Positions 55,110 through 63,814 of a stretch of DNA of 64,000 bases are shown in pieces. The position numbers were made by a program, and so were the translations under genes. Origin of the DNA: PALSA-129 sp050014595 (GTDB taxonomy: Bacteria; Acidobacteriota; Terriglobia; Bryobacterales; Bryobacteraceae); NCBI GenBank assembly GCA_050014595.1, contig JBEKDA010000019.1, positions 26,632-90,631 on the forward strand. The letters are read 5' to 3'. The first letter of the stretch is position 1, and each line of letters opens with the position of its first letter. The notes below the pieces were generated by a model. It saw only the letters and a list, made by a program, of their open reading frames with translations. It was not told the DNA's origin and did no database searches.

Positions 55110-55601
55110 ATGGCCGGCTTCTTGGATCAATACGGCGCGGGAGACGAGCAGCGCGCGCGGAAGATCAAGATCGCTGTTGTTGCGGTGGTGGTGCTGGCGG
55201 TTTTGAGCGGCCTGCTGTATTTCGCGCTCCACAATTACAGCCAGGAGCGGCAAGCCAAGCGGTTCTTCGAGCGGCTGGAGGCGCACGATTATCAGGGCGC
55301 TTACGTCTTGTGGGGATGCAGCGCCGCGCGCCCGTGTTCGGGTTATCCCATGAAGTCTTTCATGCAGGACTGGGGCCCTCCGGTGGACGTGAAGGGCTTC
55401 GCCATCCTGGACGGCGAGAGCTGCGGCAACAGCGTCATCGTGGACGTGGATGCCGGTTCGGCGGGAGACAAAAAGGTGTGGGTGAGCCGCGACACGCTAG
55501 AGCTCGGTTTTCCGCCGTACGACCAGTGCCCGCAGGGCAACCGCATCTACAATTTCTTCCGTAATGTGAAATACCATCTGCACGGCCGCACATACCGCTG
55601 A
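55110..55601 (+). CDS. Hypothetical single-TM protein
   Basis: A 163-residue protein with one TM (IAVVAVVVLAVLSGLLYFAL) after a charged N-terminus (DEQRARKIK) and an extracytoplasmic part with six cysteines (WGCSAARPCSGYP, ESCGN, YDQCPQG), likely disulfide-bonded. No family recognised. 19 bases after OmpH, so probably the same transcript. Confidence 0.65.
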   Translation: MAGFLDQYGAGDEQRARKIKIAVVAVVVLAVLSGLLYFALHNYSQERQAKRFFERLEAHDYQGAYVLWGCSAARPCSGYPMKSFMQDWGPPVDVKGFAILDGESCGNSVIVDVDAGSAGDKKVWVSRDTLELGFPPYDQCPQGNRIYNFFRNVKYHLHGRTYR

Positions 55602-55656
55602 TTTTTTTTGCATGGGGGCGACGCGCGGACTAGCGGCGTCCTAGAATAGAAGAACG

Positions 55657-56778
55657 ATGGGAACGGTGACGGCTGGCCTCGAAGGCGTAATTGCGGGCGA
55701 ATCCGAGATTTGCTACATCGACGGATACCAAGGCGTCCTGAGCTACCGCGGCTATAACATCCACACGCTGGCGGACAACGGCACTTTTGAGGAAATCATT
55801 TTTTTGCTGTGGCACGGGTGGCTTCCCAAAGCCGCCGAGTTGGCGCAGTTGAAGAAGGACCTGGTGGCGGCGCGCGCGCTACCGGGCCAAGTGGTGGAGT
55901 TCCTGGGCTCGAACGGCGGCGCGAACACCATGGATGTGCTGCGCACGGCGGTCTCCATGTTGAGCCTGTATGACGCCGAGGCGCAGGACATGTCGGCGGA
56001 GGCCAACCACCGCAAGGCGGTGCGGCTGATGGCGCAGACCTCGACCATCGTCACCACGTTCGAACGGCTGCGCAGCGGCAAACCGGCGCTGGAGGGCGAT
56101 CCGAGCCTGGGATTCGCGGCCGACTTCCTCTACACTCTCACCGGCAAACGGCCCGACGATGTGATGGAGCGGGCTTTCGATGTGGCGTTGATCCTGCATG
56201 CGGACCACGAACTGAACGCATCCACGTTCGCGGCGCGCGTAACGGCGGCCACGCTGTCCGATATCTACTCTTCCATCACCTCCGGCATTGGCGCGCTGAA
56301 GGGGCCGCTGCATGGCGGCGCCAATCAGGATGTGATCAAGTGGCTGCTCGGTCTGGGCGACGAAGAGGCGGCGGTGGATTCGGTGAAGAACACGCTGGCG
56401 CGCAAAGTGAAGATCCCCGGTTTCGGCCACCGCGTGTACCGCACCGAAGATCCGCGGGCCACGCATCTGCGGGTGCTCTCCGAGGAACTCGGCAAGCGAA
56501 CCGGCCATGAAAAGTTGTACCGCCTTTCGCGGCGCATGGAAGAGACCGTGAAAGCGGTCAAGGGTCTCGATCCCAACGTGGACTTCTATTCGGCTTCCAC
56601 ATACTATTCGCTGGGCATTCCGATGGACCTGTACACCCCAATTTTCGCGGTAAGCCGGATGGCTGGCTGGACCGCGCACGTGCTGGAACAGTACCACAAC
56701 AACCGGCTGATCCGGCCGCGCGCCGACTATAAGGGCAATCCCGACGGCCAGACCTGGATCCCGATGGCGGAACGCTAA
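55657..56778 (+). CDS. gltA: Citrate synthase
   Basis: Condenses oxaloacetate with acetyl-CoA. 373 residues, the short type II-like form found in many bacteria. Active residues: His219 (GPLHGGAN), His258 (GFGHRVY) and Asp309 (NVDFYSAS). TAGAAT (55642-55647) lies 9 bases before the ATG with no clear ribosome binding site. It joins mdh in the window as another TCA cycle gene. Confidence 0.95.
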   Translation: MGTVTAGLEGVIAGESEICYIDGYQGVLSYRGYNIHTLADNGTFEEIIFLLWHGWLPKAAELAQLKKDLVAARALPGQVVEFLGSNGGANTMDVLRTAVSMLSLYDAEAQDMSAEANHRKAVRLMAQTSTIVTTFERLRSGKPALEGDPSLGFAADFLYTLTGKRPDDVMERAFDVALILHADHELNASTFAARVTAATLSDIYSSITSGIGALKGPLHGGANQDVIKWLLGLGDEEAAVDSVKNTLARKVKIPGFGHRVYRTEDPRATHLRVLSEELGKRTGHEKLYRLSRRMEETVKAVKGLDPNVDFYSASTYYSLGIPMDLYTPIFAVSRMAGWTAHVLEQYHNNRLIRPRADYKGNPDGQTWIPMAER

Positions 56779-56780
56779 TC

Positions 56781-57053
56781 ATGGACGAACGCGCGTTTTA
56801 TACCGATTCCCAGACGGCCAAACCGGCATTGTTGAATTGCCCCTATTGCCACACCCAGGACACCTACAACCTGCAATGGTCGGTGCGCAAGAAGAAGGAC
56901 CGCATCCCGCAGGGCGCCGACGAGCGCGACCGCGCGAAGTTTTCGAAGGCGCAGAGCTACATGGTCCTGCTGGACGACAAAGTCGCCTGCAAAAACCTGC
57001 GCTGCCGCAAGCGGTTCGATATCTCCGGGGTGAAGACCATGGCGTTTCTGTAG
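56781..57053 (+). CDS. Small zinc-ribbon-like protein
   Basis: A 90-residue protein starting two bases after the citrate synthase stop, so co-translated. LNCPYCHTQDTY and CKNLRCRKRF provide four spaced cysteines for a zinc ribbon. The middle is charged (RKKKDRIPQGADERDRAK). The function is unknown; the position suggests a link with citrate synthase. Confidence 0.7.
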   Translation: MDERAFYTDSQTAKPALLNCPYCHTQDTYNLQWSVRKKKDRIPQGADERDRAKFSKAQSYMVLLDDKVACKNLRCRKRFDISGVKTMAFL

Positions 57054-57080
57054 GTATCGCTACCCAGTGGGGCAGGCGGG

Positions 57081-57118
57081 GCAGCCGGCTAAAGCCGGCT
57101 GCGGGCAGGATTGCCCGC
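57081..57118. repeat. Tandem hairpin pair with constant loops
   Basis: GCAGCCGGCT-AA-AGCCGGCTGC (57081-57102) and GCGGGCA-GGAT-TGCCCGC (57101-57118). The GGAT loop is shared with the hairpin at 48331-48372, where the stem is different. Confidence 0.65.
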
Positions 57119-57150
57119 CCCACAGGCGCTACACTCGTTGAGGAGAGTAT

Positions 57151-58395
57151 ATGGCGGATCATGATTCTGCTCACAACCACGTTCGGCCGCGTACCGCGGT
57201 CCTGACCCGGGGATTCGACCCCGGACTATCGTTCGGATCGGCGCGGCCGGCGGTATTTCGCGCATCGACTTACGTGTTTCCCAGCCCCGAGGCGGCGGAG
57301 CGTGCGTTTGCCATCACCGCCGGAAAGATCAAACCGGACTCCGGAGAGCGGGCCGACCTGATCTATTCCCGCATCTCGCATCCGAACGCGGAGATCCTGG
57401 AAGACCAGATCGTGCCGCTCGAACCGGGGGCCCGGGGCGCGGCGGTTTTCAACTCCGGAATGGCAGCCATCATGACGGCGCTGTTCGCAGTCTTGCGCCC
57501 GGGGGGGTCGCTGGTCTACACGACGCCGCTGTATGGGGGCACCACCGGGCTGATTCACTCTCTGGAGCCGTGGGGAATCAAGGTGATTCCGGTGCGTTCG
57601 GGCGATTCGAAAGCACTGGACGACGCCATCCGCTCAGCCCAGGACTGCTGCGCGGTGTTGCTCGAGACGCCGGCCAACCCCACGCTGATCATGACCGATA
57701 TCGAACGGGCGGCGGAGAGCGCCGCACGGCATCCCGATCGGCCGGTCGTGATGGTCGACAATACATTCCTGGGTCCGACGTTCCAACACCCGCTGTTGCT
57801 GGGCGCGGACGTCTCGCTATATTCGGCCACCAAGTACCTGGGCGGCTTCAGCGATATCCTGGCGGGGGTGGCCATCTGCAAGAGCCTCGATCTGGTTCAA
57901 AATATGCGCAGCCGCCGCATCATGTTCGGCAATATTCTTCAGCCGGACGAATGCTGGCTGTTGGACAGCCGGCTGCCCACGGTTTCGCTGCGCATGAACC
58001 GCCAGAGCAAGAATGCACAGCGGCTGGCCGAGGCCCTGGACGGGCACAAGAAACTCAGCAGCGTGATCTACCCGACACTCTTCAGGGATCCGGAGCAAAA
58101 GCGCATTTTCGAGAAACAGTGCGCGTACCCGGGCGGAATTTTTTCCGTCGATTTCAAAGGCGGAAAGGCGGCCGCGTTCGATTTCCTGAGGAACCTGCAG
58201 ATTGCCCGGAGCGCCGTATCCCTGGGCGGCCTGGAGACGCTGACGTGCCACCCGAAGAGCACGACGCATTCGGGAATGACGGGGCCGGAGCTGGCGGAAT
58301 CGGGCGTCACCGACGGCCTGGTGCGCATCTCGGTGGGGATCGAAGACTGGCGCGATCTGCTGGCGGATTTCGAGCAGGCGCTGGCGGCCATCTAA
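57151..58395 (+). CDS. Cys/Met metabolism PLP enzyme (cystathionine gamma-synthase/lyase-like)
   Basis: A 414-residue fold-type I PLP enzyme. Lys228 (YSATKYLGG) forms the Schiff base, D203 (MVDNTF) binds the ring nitrogen and YSRISHPN and LETPANPT are family landmarks. It could be cystathionine gamma-synthase, methionine gamma-lyase or a related enzyme; sequence does not decide. GAGGAG precedes the ATG by about 6 bases. Confidence 0.9.
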   Translation: MADHDSAHNHVRPRTAVLTRGFDPGLSFGSARPAVFRASTYVFPSPEAAERAFAITAGKIKPDSGERADLIYSRISHPNAEILEDQIVPLEPGARGAAVFNSGMAAIMTALFAVLRPGGSLVYTTPLYGGTTGLIHSLEPWGIKVIPVRSGDSKALDDAIRSAQDCCAVLLETPANPTLIMTDIERAAESAARHPDRPVVMVDNTFLGPTFQHPLLLGADVSLYSATKYLGGFSDILAGVAICKSLDLVQNMRSRRIMFGNILQPDECWLLDSRLPTVSLRMNRQSKNAQRLAEALDGHKKLSSVIYPTLFRDPEQKRIFEKQCAYPGGIFSVDFKGGKAAAFDFLRNLQIARSAVSLGGLETLTCHPKSTTHSGMTGPELAESGVTDGLVRISVGIEDWRDLLADFEQALAAI

Positions 58396-58411
58396 TTATT
58401 TTTTTCAACGC

Positions 58412-58500
58412 GGAGACACAGAGACGCGGAGAAGAGAAAACGAGAGAAGAGCCAAGAGATCATCGGTGGATCAGGTAGATTAGCCAACTTGCAGGCAACG
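58412..58500. repeat. Repeat element joined to a copy of a gene end
   Basis: CGGAGACACAGAGACGCGGA begins at 58412, as at 797-887. Just after it, 58455-58495 is a diverged copy of the 3' end of the gene at 58579: read in reverse it gives SWLIYLIHR-stop, compared with SWIMYLIHQ-stop there. Confidence 0.6.
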
Positions 58501-58578
58501 CTCTCTTACGTTCGCGGCTCTGCCCCGAGCCGCGCGCGCCAGCAAAACGAGATTTCAAGGTAAGAGAAGCCCAAGCGA

Positions 58579-58752
58579 TTATTGGTGGATCAGGTACATG
58601 ATCCAACTGCCCGCGACGATCGCCGCGATTGACGCGAAGAACAGGTAGACGGCGTGATACGCGCGCTTGCGCGCAGCTCTCGCGCCGGGCAGCGCCGAGG
58701 CGCCAGCGGTGAGAGCCGCCAGCAAAAAGGTGAAGGGCAGGTGGGGCATCAT
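58579..58752 (-). CDS. Small membrane protein
   Basis: A 57-residue protein. ATG 58752 overlaps the stop of the DUF6677 gene (ATGA). Two hydrophobic stretches, LPFTFLLAALTAGASALPG and AVYLFFASIAAIVAGSWIMYLI, with ARAARKRAY between. No family known. Last gene of the PadR-signal peptidase operon. Confidence 0.6.
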   Translation of the reverse strand: MMPHLPFTFLLAALTAGASALPGARAARKRAYHAVYLFFASIAAIVAGSWIMYLIHQ

Positions 58753-59117
58753 TCGAGCGCGTCCGCCAGCGCGAAAAGATTCAAAAGGCCCGCTATCACC
58801 AGGAGCGTTGTGCCGTATTCGTGCAGGCGTCCGTCGAACGCGTTCTGGGAATAACCGCAGAGACGCGCGAGCAGGTAGGGGGCGCCGGCCAGGAATTTGG
58901 CGAGGGCCCCGGCTTTGGCGAGCAGGACGGTGAAGAGATCCAGGCCCGCCAGATCGCCGGGTTGCGGCCAGAGGTTGCCGCCGCCCAGAACCACGCCCGA
59001 AACCGAGGCGGTGAGCACCAACCCGAGCGAAAGCCCGAATTGCACGTAGCGGCGTGTGAGCAAATAGGCGCCGCCGGGGACCAGCCATCCGAATGCGGCG
59101 AGGCGCGCGAATCTCAT
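58749..59117 (-). CDS. DUF6677 family membrane protein
   Basis: A 122-residue protein with about four hydrophobic segments (FGWLVPGGAYLLTRRYVQFGL, LSLGLVLTASVSGVVLGGG, LLVIAGLLNLFALADA). Conserved in acidobacteria without a known function. Its ATG overlaps the signal peptidase stop (ATGA). Confidence 0.7.
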   Translation of the reverse strand: MRFARLAAFGWLVPGGAYLLTRRYVQFGLSLGLVLTASVSGVVLGGGNLWPQPGDLAGLDLFTVLLAKAGALAKFLAGAPYLLARLCGYSQNAFDGRLHEYGTTLLVIAGLLNLFALADALE

Positions 59118-60106
59118 TGGCCGGCTCCGGTCTCTTGCGCGACTTGGGATCGCGGGATGAGAAAAGTGCGATCCCAGCGGGTCCTGGTGAAGAAGTGCTG
59201 CGCCAGATCCACAAAATGCGCCACGTTCCAGTCCTCCAGGTCGTTGGTGGGCGCATCGTAGGACCAGTAGACCACCAGCGGTTTGCCCAATACGTATTCG
59301 CGCGGCACGAAGCCCCAGTAGCGGCTATCGGCCGAGTTCTCGCGGTTGTCGCCCATCACGAACAAAAATCCGGGAGGCACCACCACTTCGCCATCGCGGA
59401 CGTGCCAGGCGAACATGTCGCGGCCGCGCGGCGTGGTGTAGGCGCCGGGAGCGGCAGGGAAGTCGTCGCGATAAGGGTCGCGCCAGGCGGCGGAGTGGCG
59501 CGTGTAAGGTTCCAGAAGCCGGCGTCCATTGCGGATCACCTGTTTATCGGCAAGGTGAAGGCGGTCGCCGGGGAGCCCGATCACGCGTTTGACGTAGGTC
59601 TGGCGGATGTCTTCGGGATACCGAAAGACCACAATATCGCCGCGCGCCACGTCGTGATACGGAAGCAGGTGTTTGAAGGGACCGGGATCGGCGTAGGCGA
59701 CGCGATCGACCAGCAGATGATCGCCGATGCGCAGGTTGCCTTCCATGGAGGCGGTGGGGATGACATAGGCCTGAACCATGGTGGTGGTAAAGAAGAGGAA
59801 CATGACGATGGTGAGCGACCACTCGGCGACGAAGCCGCGCGGCGCGTGTTTGCGGCCGGCCGACCAGATGGCGCGGAGGTCGATCGAGGCGAAGCGTTCG
59901 CGGAATGCGGTGGAAAGCCAGTCGGCGGCTGTGCGGAGGGCGAAGTGCAGGATAGACAGGCGGCTGGCAGTGCGTGAAACGTGGCGGCAGCGGTCGCGGA
60001 AGACCTGCTGCATTTCACCGCCGAAACGCAGGCGGAACGGCCTCGGATAGGTGTAGAGCAGGAAGACATAGATGCGGCAGAAGCAACGTTCCAGGGTCGG
60101 GTTCAT
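59114..60106 (-). CDS. lepB: Signal peptidase I fused to a PadR-linked N-terminal domain
   Basis: A 330-residue type I signal peptidase, which cleaves signal peptides at the membrane. Ser120 (PTASMEGN) and Lys173 (YVKRVIGLPGD) are the catalytic pair, and GDNRENSADSRYWG is the last conserved box. The first ~80 residues are unusual: IYVFLLYTYPRPFRLRFGGE and then MQQVFRDRCRH, a motif (YPxxFRxxFGxEMxxxFRD) I know from acidobacterial membrane proteins beside PadR genes. Directly downstream of such a PadR gene (10 bases) and coupled to DUF6677, so the fusion looks like a functional unit. Confidence 0.88.
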   Translation of the reverse strand: MNPTLERCFCRIYVFLLYTYPRPFRLRFGGEMQQVFRDRCRHVSRTASRLSILHFALRTAADWLSTAFRERFASIDLRAIWSAGRKHAPRGFVAEWSLTIVMFLFFTTTMVQAYVIPTASMEGNLRIGDHLLVDRVAYADPGPFKHLLPYHDVARGDIVVFRYPEDIRQTYVKRVIGLPGDRLHLADKQVIRNGRRLLEPYTRHSAAWRDPYRDDFPAAPGAYTTPRGRDMFAWHVRDGEVVVPPGFLFVMGDNRENSADSRYWGFVPREYVLGKPLVVYWSYDAPTNDLEDWNVAHFVDLAQHFFTRTRWDRTFLIPRSQVAQETGAGQ

Positions 60107-60116
60107 GGGGTTTTCC

Positions 60117-60485
60117 TCATATGGCTGAAGGCCTGGAGCGCGCGAAGAGGCGTTTGGATTTGGCTGCGACCAGCGCGCCGGCCAGGCGCTGCGCTTCTTC
60201 GCGGACGATGCGGCGTCCGAGGGTGGTCATACGGTAATAACGGCGGCGCTGATCGTCCAGAGCGGGGTCGGGGCGCTCGTCGGATTCTTCGACCAGGCGG
60301 GCCGACAGCATGCGCTTGAGGCAGCCGTAGAGCGTGCCGGGGCCGAGCTGGAGCGCGTCGTTGGTCTGGCGCGCGACGTCCTGCATGATGCCGTAGCCGT
60401 GACGTTCCTGATCGGCGAGGGCCAGCAGGATGTGAAAGACCGGCGGCGTGAGCGGCAACAGATTTTGCGGCGGTGTCTTGTTCAT
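60117..60485 (-). CDS. PadR-family regulator (acidobacterial type)
   Basis: A 122-residue winged-helix regulator from the ATG at 60485 (a TTG at 60488 precedes it). LTPPVFHILLALADQERHGYGIMQD, LGPGTLYGCLKRMLSARLVEE, and DDQRRRYYRMTTLGRRIVRE define PadR. It heads the signal peptidase operon and probably controls it through the palindrome just upstream. Confidence 0.9.
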   Translation of the reverse strand: MNKTPPQNLLPLTPPVFHILLALADQERHGYGIMQDVARQTNDALQLGPGTLYGCLKRMLSARLVEESDERPDPALDDQRRRYYRMTTLGRRIVREEAQRLAGALVAAKSKRLFARSRPSAI

Positions 60486-60491
60486 CAATAC

Positions 60492-60534
60492 ATCCGTTAC
60501 GGATATAGTAAGGCGGAGCGGGGATGGTTGTCAA
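60492..60534 (-). promoter_or_regulatory. PadR operon promoter and operator
   Basis: On the minus strand TTGACA (60534-60529), 18-base spacer, TACTAT (60510-60505), then a perfect 13-base palindrome ATCCGTTACGGAT (60492-60504). The operator lies just after the -10, ideal for repression. The layout matches that of the other PadR promoter at 13158. Confidence 0.7.
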
Positions 60535-60540
60535 GAAGGG

Positions 60541-60789
60541 ACGGAACTGGTGGCGCCGATCACTTCAGCGGTGCGCTTGCCGCTATCGCCTCTGCATGTG
60601 CTCTTGCCGGCCGGCGCGTCCAGCGGCTTGACGGTCGCCTCAGTGGCAGTCTTTAACCAGATCCGCGCGGTGGACCGCTCCCGGCTGATCAAGAAACTCG
60701 GTGAGGCGGGCCCGGCAATCATGCGGCAAGCCGATGAAGCGGTCAGGGCCGCTTTCGGCCTGCCCGGGGATCGCAATCATCGGATTTAG
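60541..60789 (+). pseudogene. MazF-like toxin remnant
   Basis: The frame 60541-60789 encodes VAPITSAVRLPLSPLHVLLP, VASVAVFNQIRAVDRSRLIK and ADEAVRAAFGL. This is the C-terminal half of MazF/PemK toxins (VxPITS...NQIRxVDRxRL). The N-terminal part with the catalytic arginine is missing, so it is not functional. Confidence 0.55.
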
Positions 60790-60842
60790 GCGCACCACCG
60801 GCAACCTCAGCGACCTGCTGCCGCTCCGACCGCAACGCCGGC

Positions 60843-61078
60843 GAGTGGAGTTTCGTTAAGGAAAATCCGGTGAGAAGCGGTTTTGCAGGGTGTGCGCGAA
60901 GAGTGGCAATGGTGAAGCGCGCATCAAGACACCGGCGGCAAGACCGCCGGCGCTACCAGGTGGTAAGGCCTGGTAAGGCCGCTTCTATATACCATACCGG
61001 CGGCAAGACCGCCGGCGCTACCGGGTGGTAAGGCCTGGTAAGGCCGCTTCTTCTATACACCGGCGGCGAGACCGCTGG
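60843..61078. mobile_element. RAYT 3'-end remnant followed by three tandem REPs
   Basis: 60843-60928 reads EWSFVKENPVRSGF, then loses frame by one base and has a stop compared with the C-terminus at 2463-2525. Three REP cores follow at 60932-60950, 60997-61015 and 61060-61078, 65 and 63 bases apart, the last one partly decayed. The rest of 60790-61177 shows no gene. Confidence 0.65.
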
Positions 61079-61177
61079 CGCTACCGGGTGGCAACGCTGA
61101 CCAGGGTCGCCGCCTCGCAGAGTCGGGAAGCTTCTCCCCTATAATTGAAATTTAGTCCACATCCACAAGGAATCTCC

Positions 61178-63814
61178 GTGACAGGTCACGAAATCAGACA
61201 GCGCTTTCTCGACTTCTTCGCCGCCCGCGGCCACGTGGTGGTGCGCAGCTCTTCGCTGGTCCCGGCCAACGACCCGACCCTGCTGTTTACCAACGCCGGC
61301 ATGAACCAGTTCAAGGACACGTTTCTCGGACTGGAAAAGCGCGATTATTCGCGCGCGGCGAGCTCGCAGAAGTGCGTACGGGCGGGCGGAAAGCACAACG
61401 ACCTGGAGAACGTCGGCTACACCCGCCGCCACCACACTTTCTTCGAGATGCTCGGGAACTTCTCGTTCGGCGACTACTTCAAGGCCGACGCCATCGAGTT
61501 CGCCTGGGAGCTGATCACCAAGGACTACGGGCTGCCGAAAGACAAGCTGTACGTCACGGTGTTTCGCGAGGACGACGAAGCCGAGGAACTGTGGCAGAAA
61601 GTGGCGGGCGTCCCGAAGAGCCGCATCTTCCGGCTGGACGAAAAGGACAATTTCTGGCAGATGGGCGAGACCGGTCCGTGCGGGCCGTGCTCGGAGATCC
61701 ATTACGATATGGGCATGGAGGCGGCCGAAGCGGGCCGCGAAGGGGAAGCCTTTCCGAGCGATGCGGGCGGGCGCTTTGTCGAAATCTGGAACCTGGTGTT
61801 CATGCAATTCGACCGCGATGCCACCGGCAAGCTGACGCCGCTGCCGCGGCCGTCGATCGATACCGGAATGGGTCTGGAGCGCATGGCCGCCGTGTTACAA
61901 GGCAAGATCTCCAATTACGATACGGACCTCATCCGGCCGCTCATCCTCGCCGCGGCCGATCTGTGCGGGCTTACACCAGGCTCGGATGCGCGGGTCGACA
62001 CGGCCTTGCGGATTGCGGCGGACCATGCGCGTGCGGCCGCGTTCCTGGTGCACGATGGCGTTCTGCCGGCCAACGATGGGCGCGGCTACGTGCTGCGCAA
62101 AATCATGCGGCGCGCCATGCGGAACATCCGCATGGTGGGGATGGAAGAGCCCTTCCTTTACAAACTGACGGGGGTTGTCGCGGAGCTGATGCAGAGCCCC
62201 TACCCGGAGATGATGGAGAGCGTGCAGCGCGTGGCGCGGGTGGTGAAGGACGAGGAGCACCGCTACGCCACGACATTCCTGACGGCGGAAAAGGAATTCA
62301 ACCAAGCGGCGGCGGTTGCGACGGATCACACGATTGCCGGCGCGGTGTCATTCAAGCTTTACGATACCTTCGGGCTGGCGCTCGACGAACAGGAAGACAT
62401 GGCGCGGGAGTGCGGCCTGACGATCGACCGCGAAGGTTTCGATCGGGAGATGCGGCAGCAGCGGGAGCGTGCCCGCGCGAGCTGGAAAGGCGCGGAGAAG
62501 GGCGCGGTGGCGCCGGCCTACCAGAAGCTGCTGGAGCAAGGGCGCACCAAGTTTCTGGGATACACCGAGCTGGACGCGACTTCGCGCGTGATCGGGTTGC
62601 TGGTGGAGAAAGAGCCGGTCGACGAGGTTGCGGCGGGCGCGCAGGCGGAGGTGGTGTTCGAGCAGACCCCGTTCTACGCGGAATCGGGCGGACAAGTGGG
62701 CGACCGCGGAGCGCTGTACTCGGCGCAAGGCGAAAAAGTGGCGGAGGTCGAGAGCACGTTTCCGGGCGTGCCGGGCTTGACGGTGCATCGCGTCGCGACG
62801 GCAGCGGCGCTGCGCGTGGGCGACGTGTTGCGCGGCGAAGTGGCGGCGCCTCTGCGCGACGCCACGCGGCGCAATCATACGGCCACGCACTTGTTGCACG
62901 CCTCGCTGCGGCAGGTATTGGGGACGCACGTCAAGCAGGCGGGCAGCGTGGTCGAGCCGGAGAGGCTGCGGTTCGACTTTACGCATTACGCGGCCATGGA
63001 CCGCGCGGAGTTGGACGAAGTGGAACGGCTCATGAACCAGCAGATCCTGCGCAACACCGGCGTGGAGACGGATGTGTTGCCGCTGGAGAAGGCCATCGCC
63101 ACGGGCGCCATGGCCCTGTTCGGCGAGAAATACGGCGAGCAGGTGCGCGTCGTGACAGTGCCGGGCTTCAGCCGGGAACTGTGCGGCGGCACGCACGTGG
63201 GACGCACCGGCGAGATCGGCGTGTGCAAGATCGTATCCGAAGGCAGTATTTCGGCGGGCGTGCGCAGGATTGAAGCCATCACCGGAGAAGCGGCGCTACG
63301 GCAATACCAGGAATGGAGCGGCGCGCTGCGGCGGATGGCGGAGATGTTGCGGGCGTCGGAGCCGGAGCTGATCGAGCACGTCGAAAAGCTGCTGGCGGCG
63401 GAGCGCGCGCTGTCGAAGCAGGTGGAGCAGTTGAAGGAGAAGGTAGCGCAATCGGCCGCGGGGGGCCTGGAGGCGCAGGCGCGCACGGTGAAAGAGGCGC
63501 GCGTGCTGGCGGCGCGGGTGGACGGCATGGACCGGCAGCAGATGCGGTCGCTGGCGGATTCGCTGCGCAACAAGTGGAAGAGCGCGGTGGTGGTGCTGGC
63601 CTCGGCCGGCGATGACGGCATGGCGATTGTGGCGGCCGTGACGAAAGACTTAACGGGCAAGGTGCAGGCCGGCAAGCTGGTGAGCGCCGTGGCGGCGGCC
63701 ACCGGCGGCAAAGGCGGCGGGCGTCCCGATATGGCGGAAGGCGGCGGCAAGGATGCGACTGGGTTGGATGCCGCACTGGAGGCGGTGCAACGCGACATCG
63801 AGAGCAAGCTGTGA
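61178..63814 (+). CDS. alaS: Alanyl-tRNA synthetase
   Basis: Charges tRNA(Ala). GTG at 61178 has AAGGA 6 bases upstream and gives 878 residues, the normal size; the open frame starts at 61145. Class II core: RQRFLDFFAARGHVVVRSSS, TNAGMNQFKD, HHTFFEMLGNFSFGDYFK. The editing domain holds the zinc motif HTATHLLHASL and CGGTHVGRTGEIG. A coiled coil (near 730-760) leads to the C-Ala domain. TATAAT at 61140-61145 is a likely -10. Confidence 0.96.
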   Translation: MTGHEIRQRFLDFFAARGHVVVRSSSLVPANDPTLLFTNAGMNQFKDTFLGLEKRDYSRAASSQKCVRAGGKHNDLENVGYTRRHHTFFEMLGNFSFGDYFKADAIEFAWELITKDYGLPKDKLYVTVFREDDEAEELWQKVAGVPKSRIFRLDEKDNFWQMGETGPCGPCSEIHYDMGMEAAEAGREGEAFPSDAGGRFVEIWNLVFMQFDRDATGKLTPLPRPSIDTGMGLERMAAVLQGKISNYDTDLIRPLILAAADLCGLTPGSDARVDTALRIAADHARAAAFLVHDGVLPANDGRGYVLRKIMRRAMRNIRMVGMEEPFLYKLTGVVAELMQSPYPEMMESVQRVARVVKDEEHRYATTFLTAEKEFNQAAAVATDHTIAGAVSFKLYDTFGLALDEQEDMARECGLTIDREGFDREMRQQRERARASWKGAEKGAVAPAYQKLLEQGRTKFLGYTELDATSRVIGLLVEKEPVDEVAAGAQAEVVFEQTPFYAESGGQVGDRGALYSAQGEKVAEVESTFPGVPGLTVHRVATAAALRVGDVLRGEVAAPLRDATRRNHTATHLLHASLRQVLGTHVKQAGSVVEPERLRFDFTHYAAMDRAELDEVERLMNQQILRNTGVETDVLPLEKAIATGAMALFGEKYGEQVRVVTVPGFSRELCGGTHVGRTGEIGVCKIVSEGSISAGVRRIEAITGEAALRQYQEWSGALRRMAEMLRASEPELIEHVEKLLAAERALSKQVEQLKEKVAQSAAGGLEAQARTVKEARVLAARVDGMDRQQMRSLADSLRNKWKSAVVVLASAGDDGMAIVAAVTKDLTGKVQAGKLVSAVAAATGGKGGGRPDMAEGGGKDATGLDAALEAVQRDIESKL

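Noticed and set aside
57060..57150. SAM or other riboswitch before the Cys/Met PLP gene
   Set aside because: The region is an interspersed hairpin repeat; no aptamer-like conserved blocks are seen.
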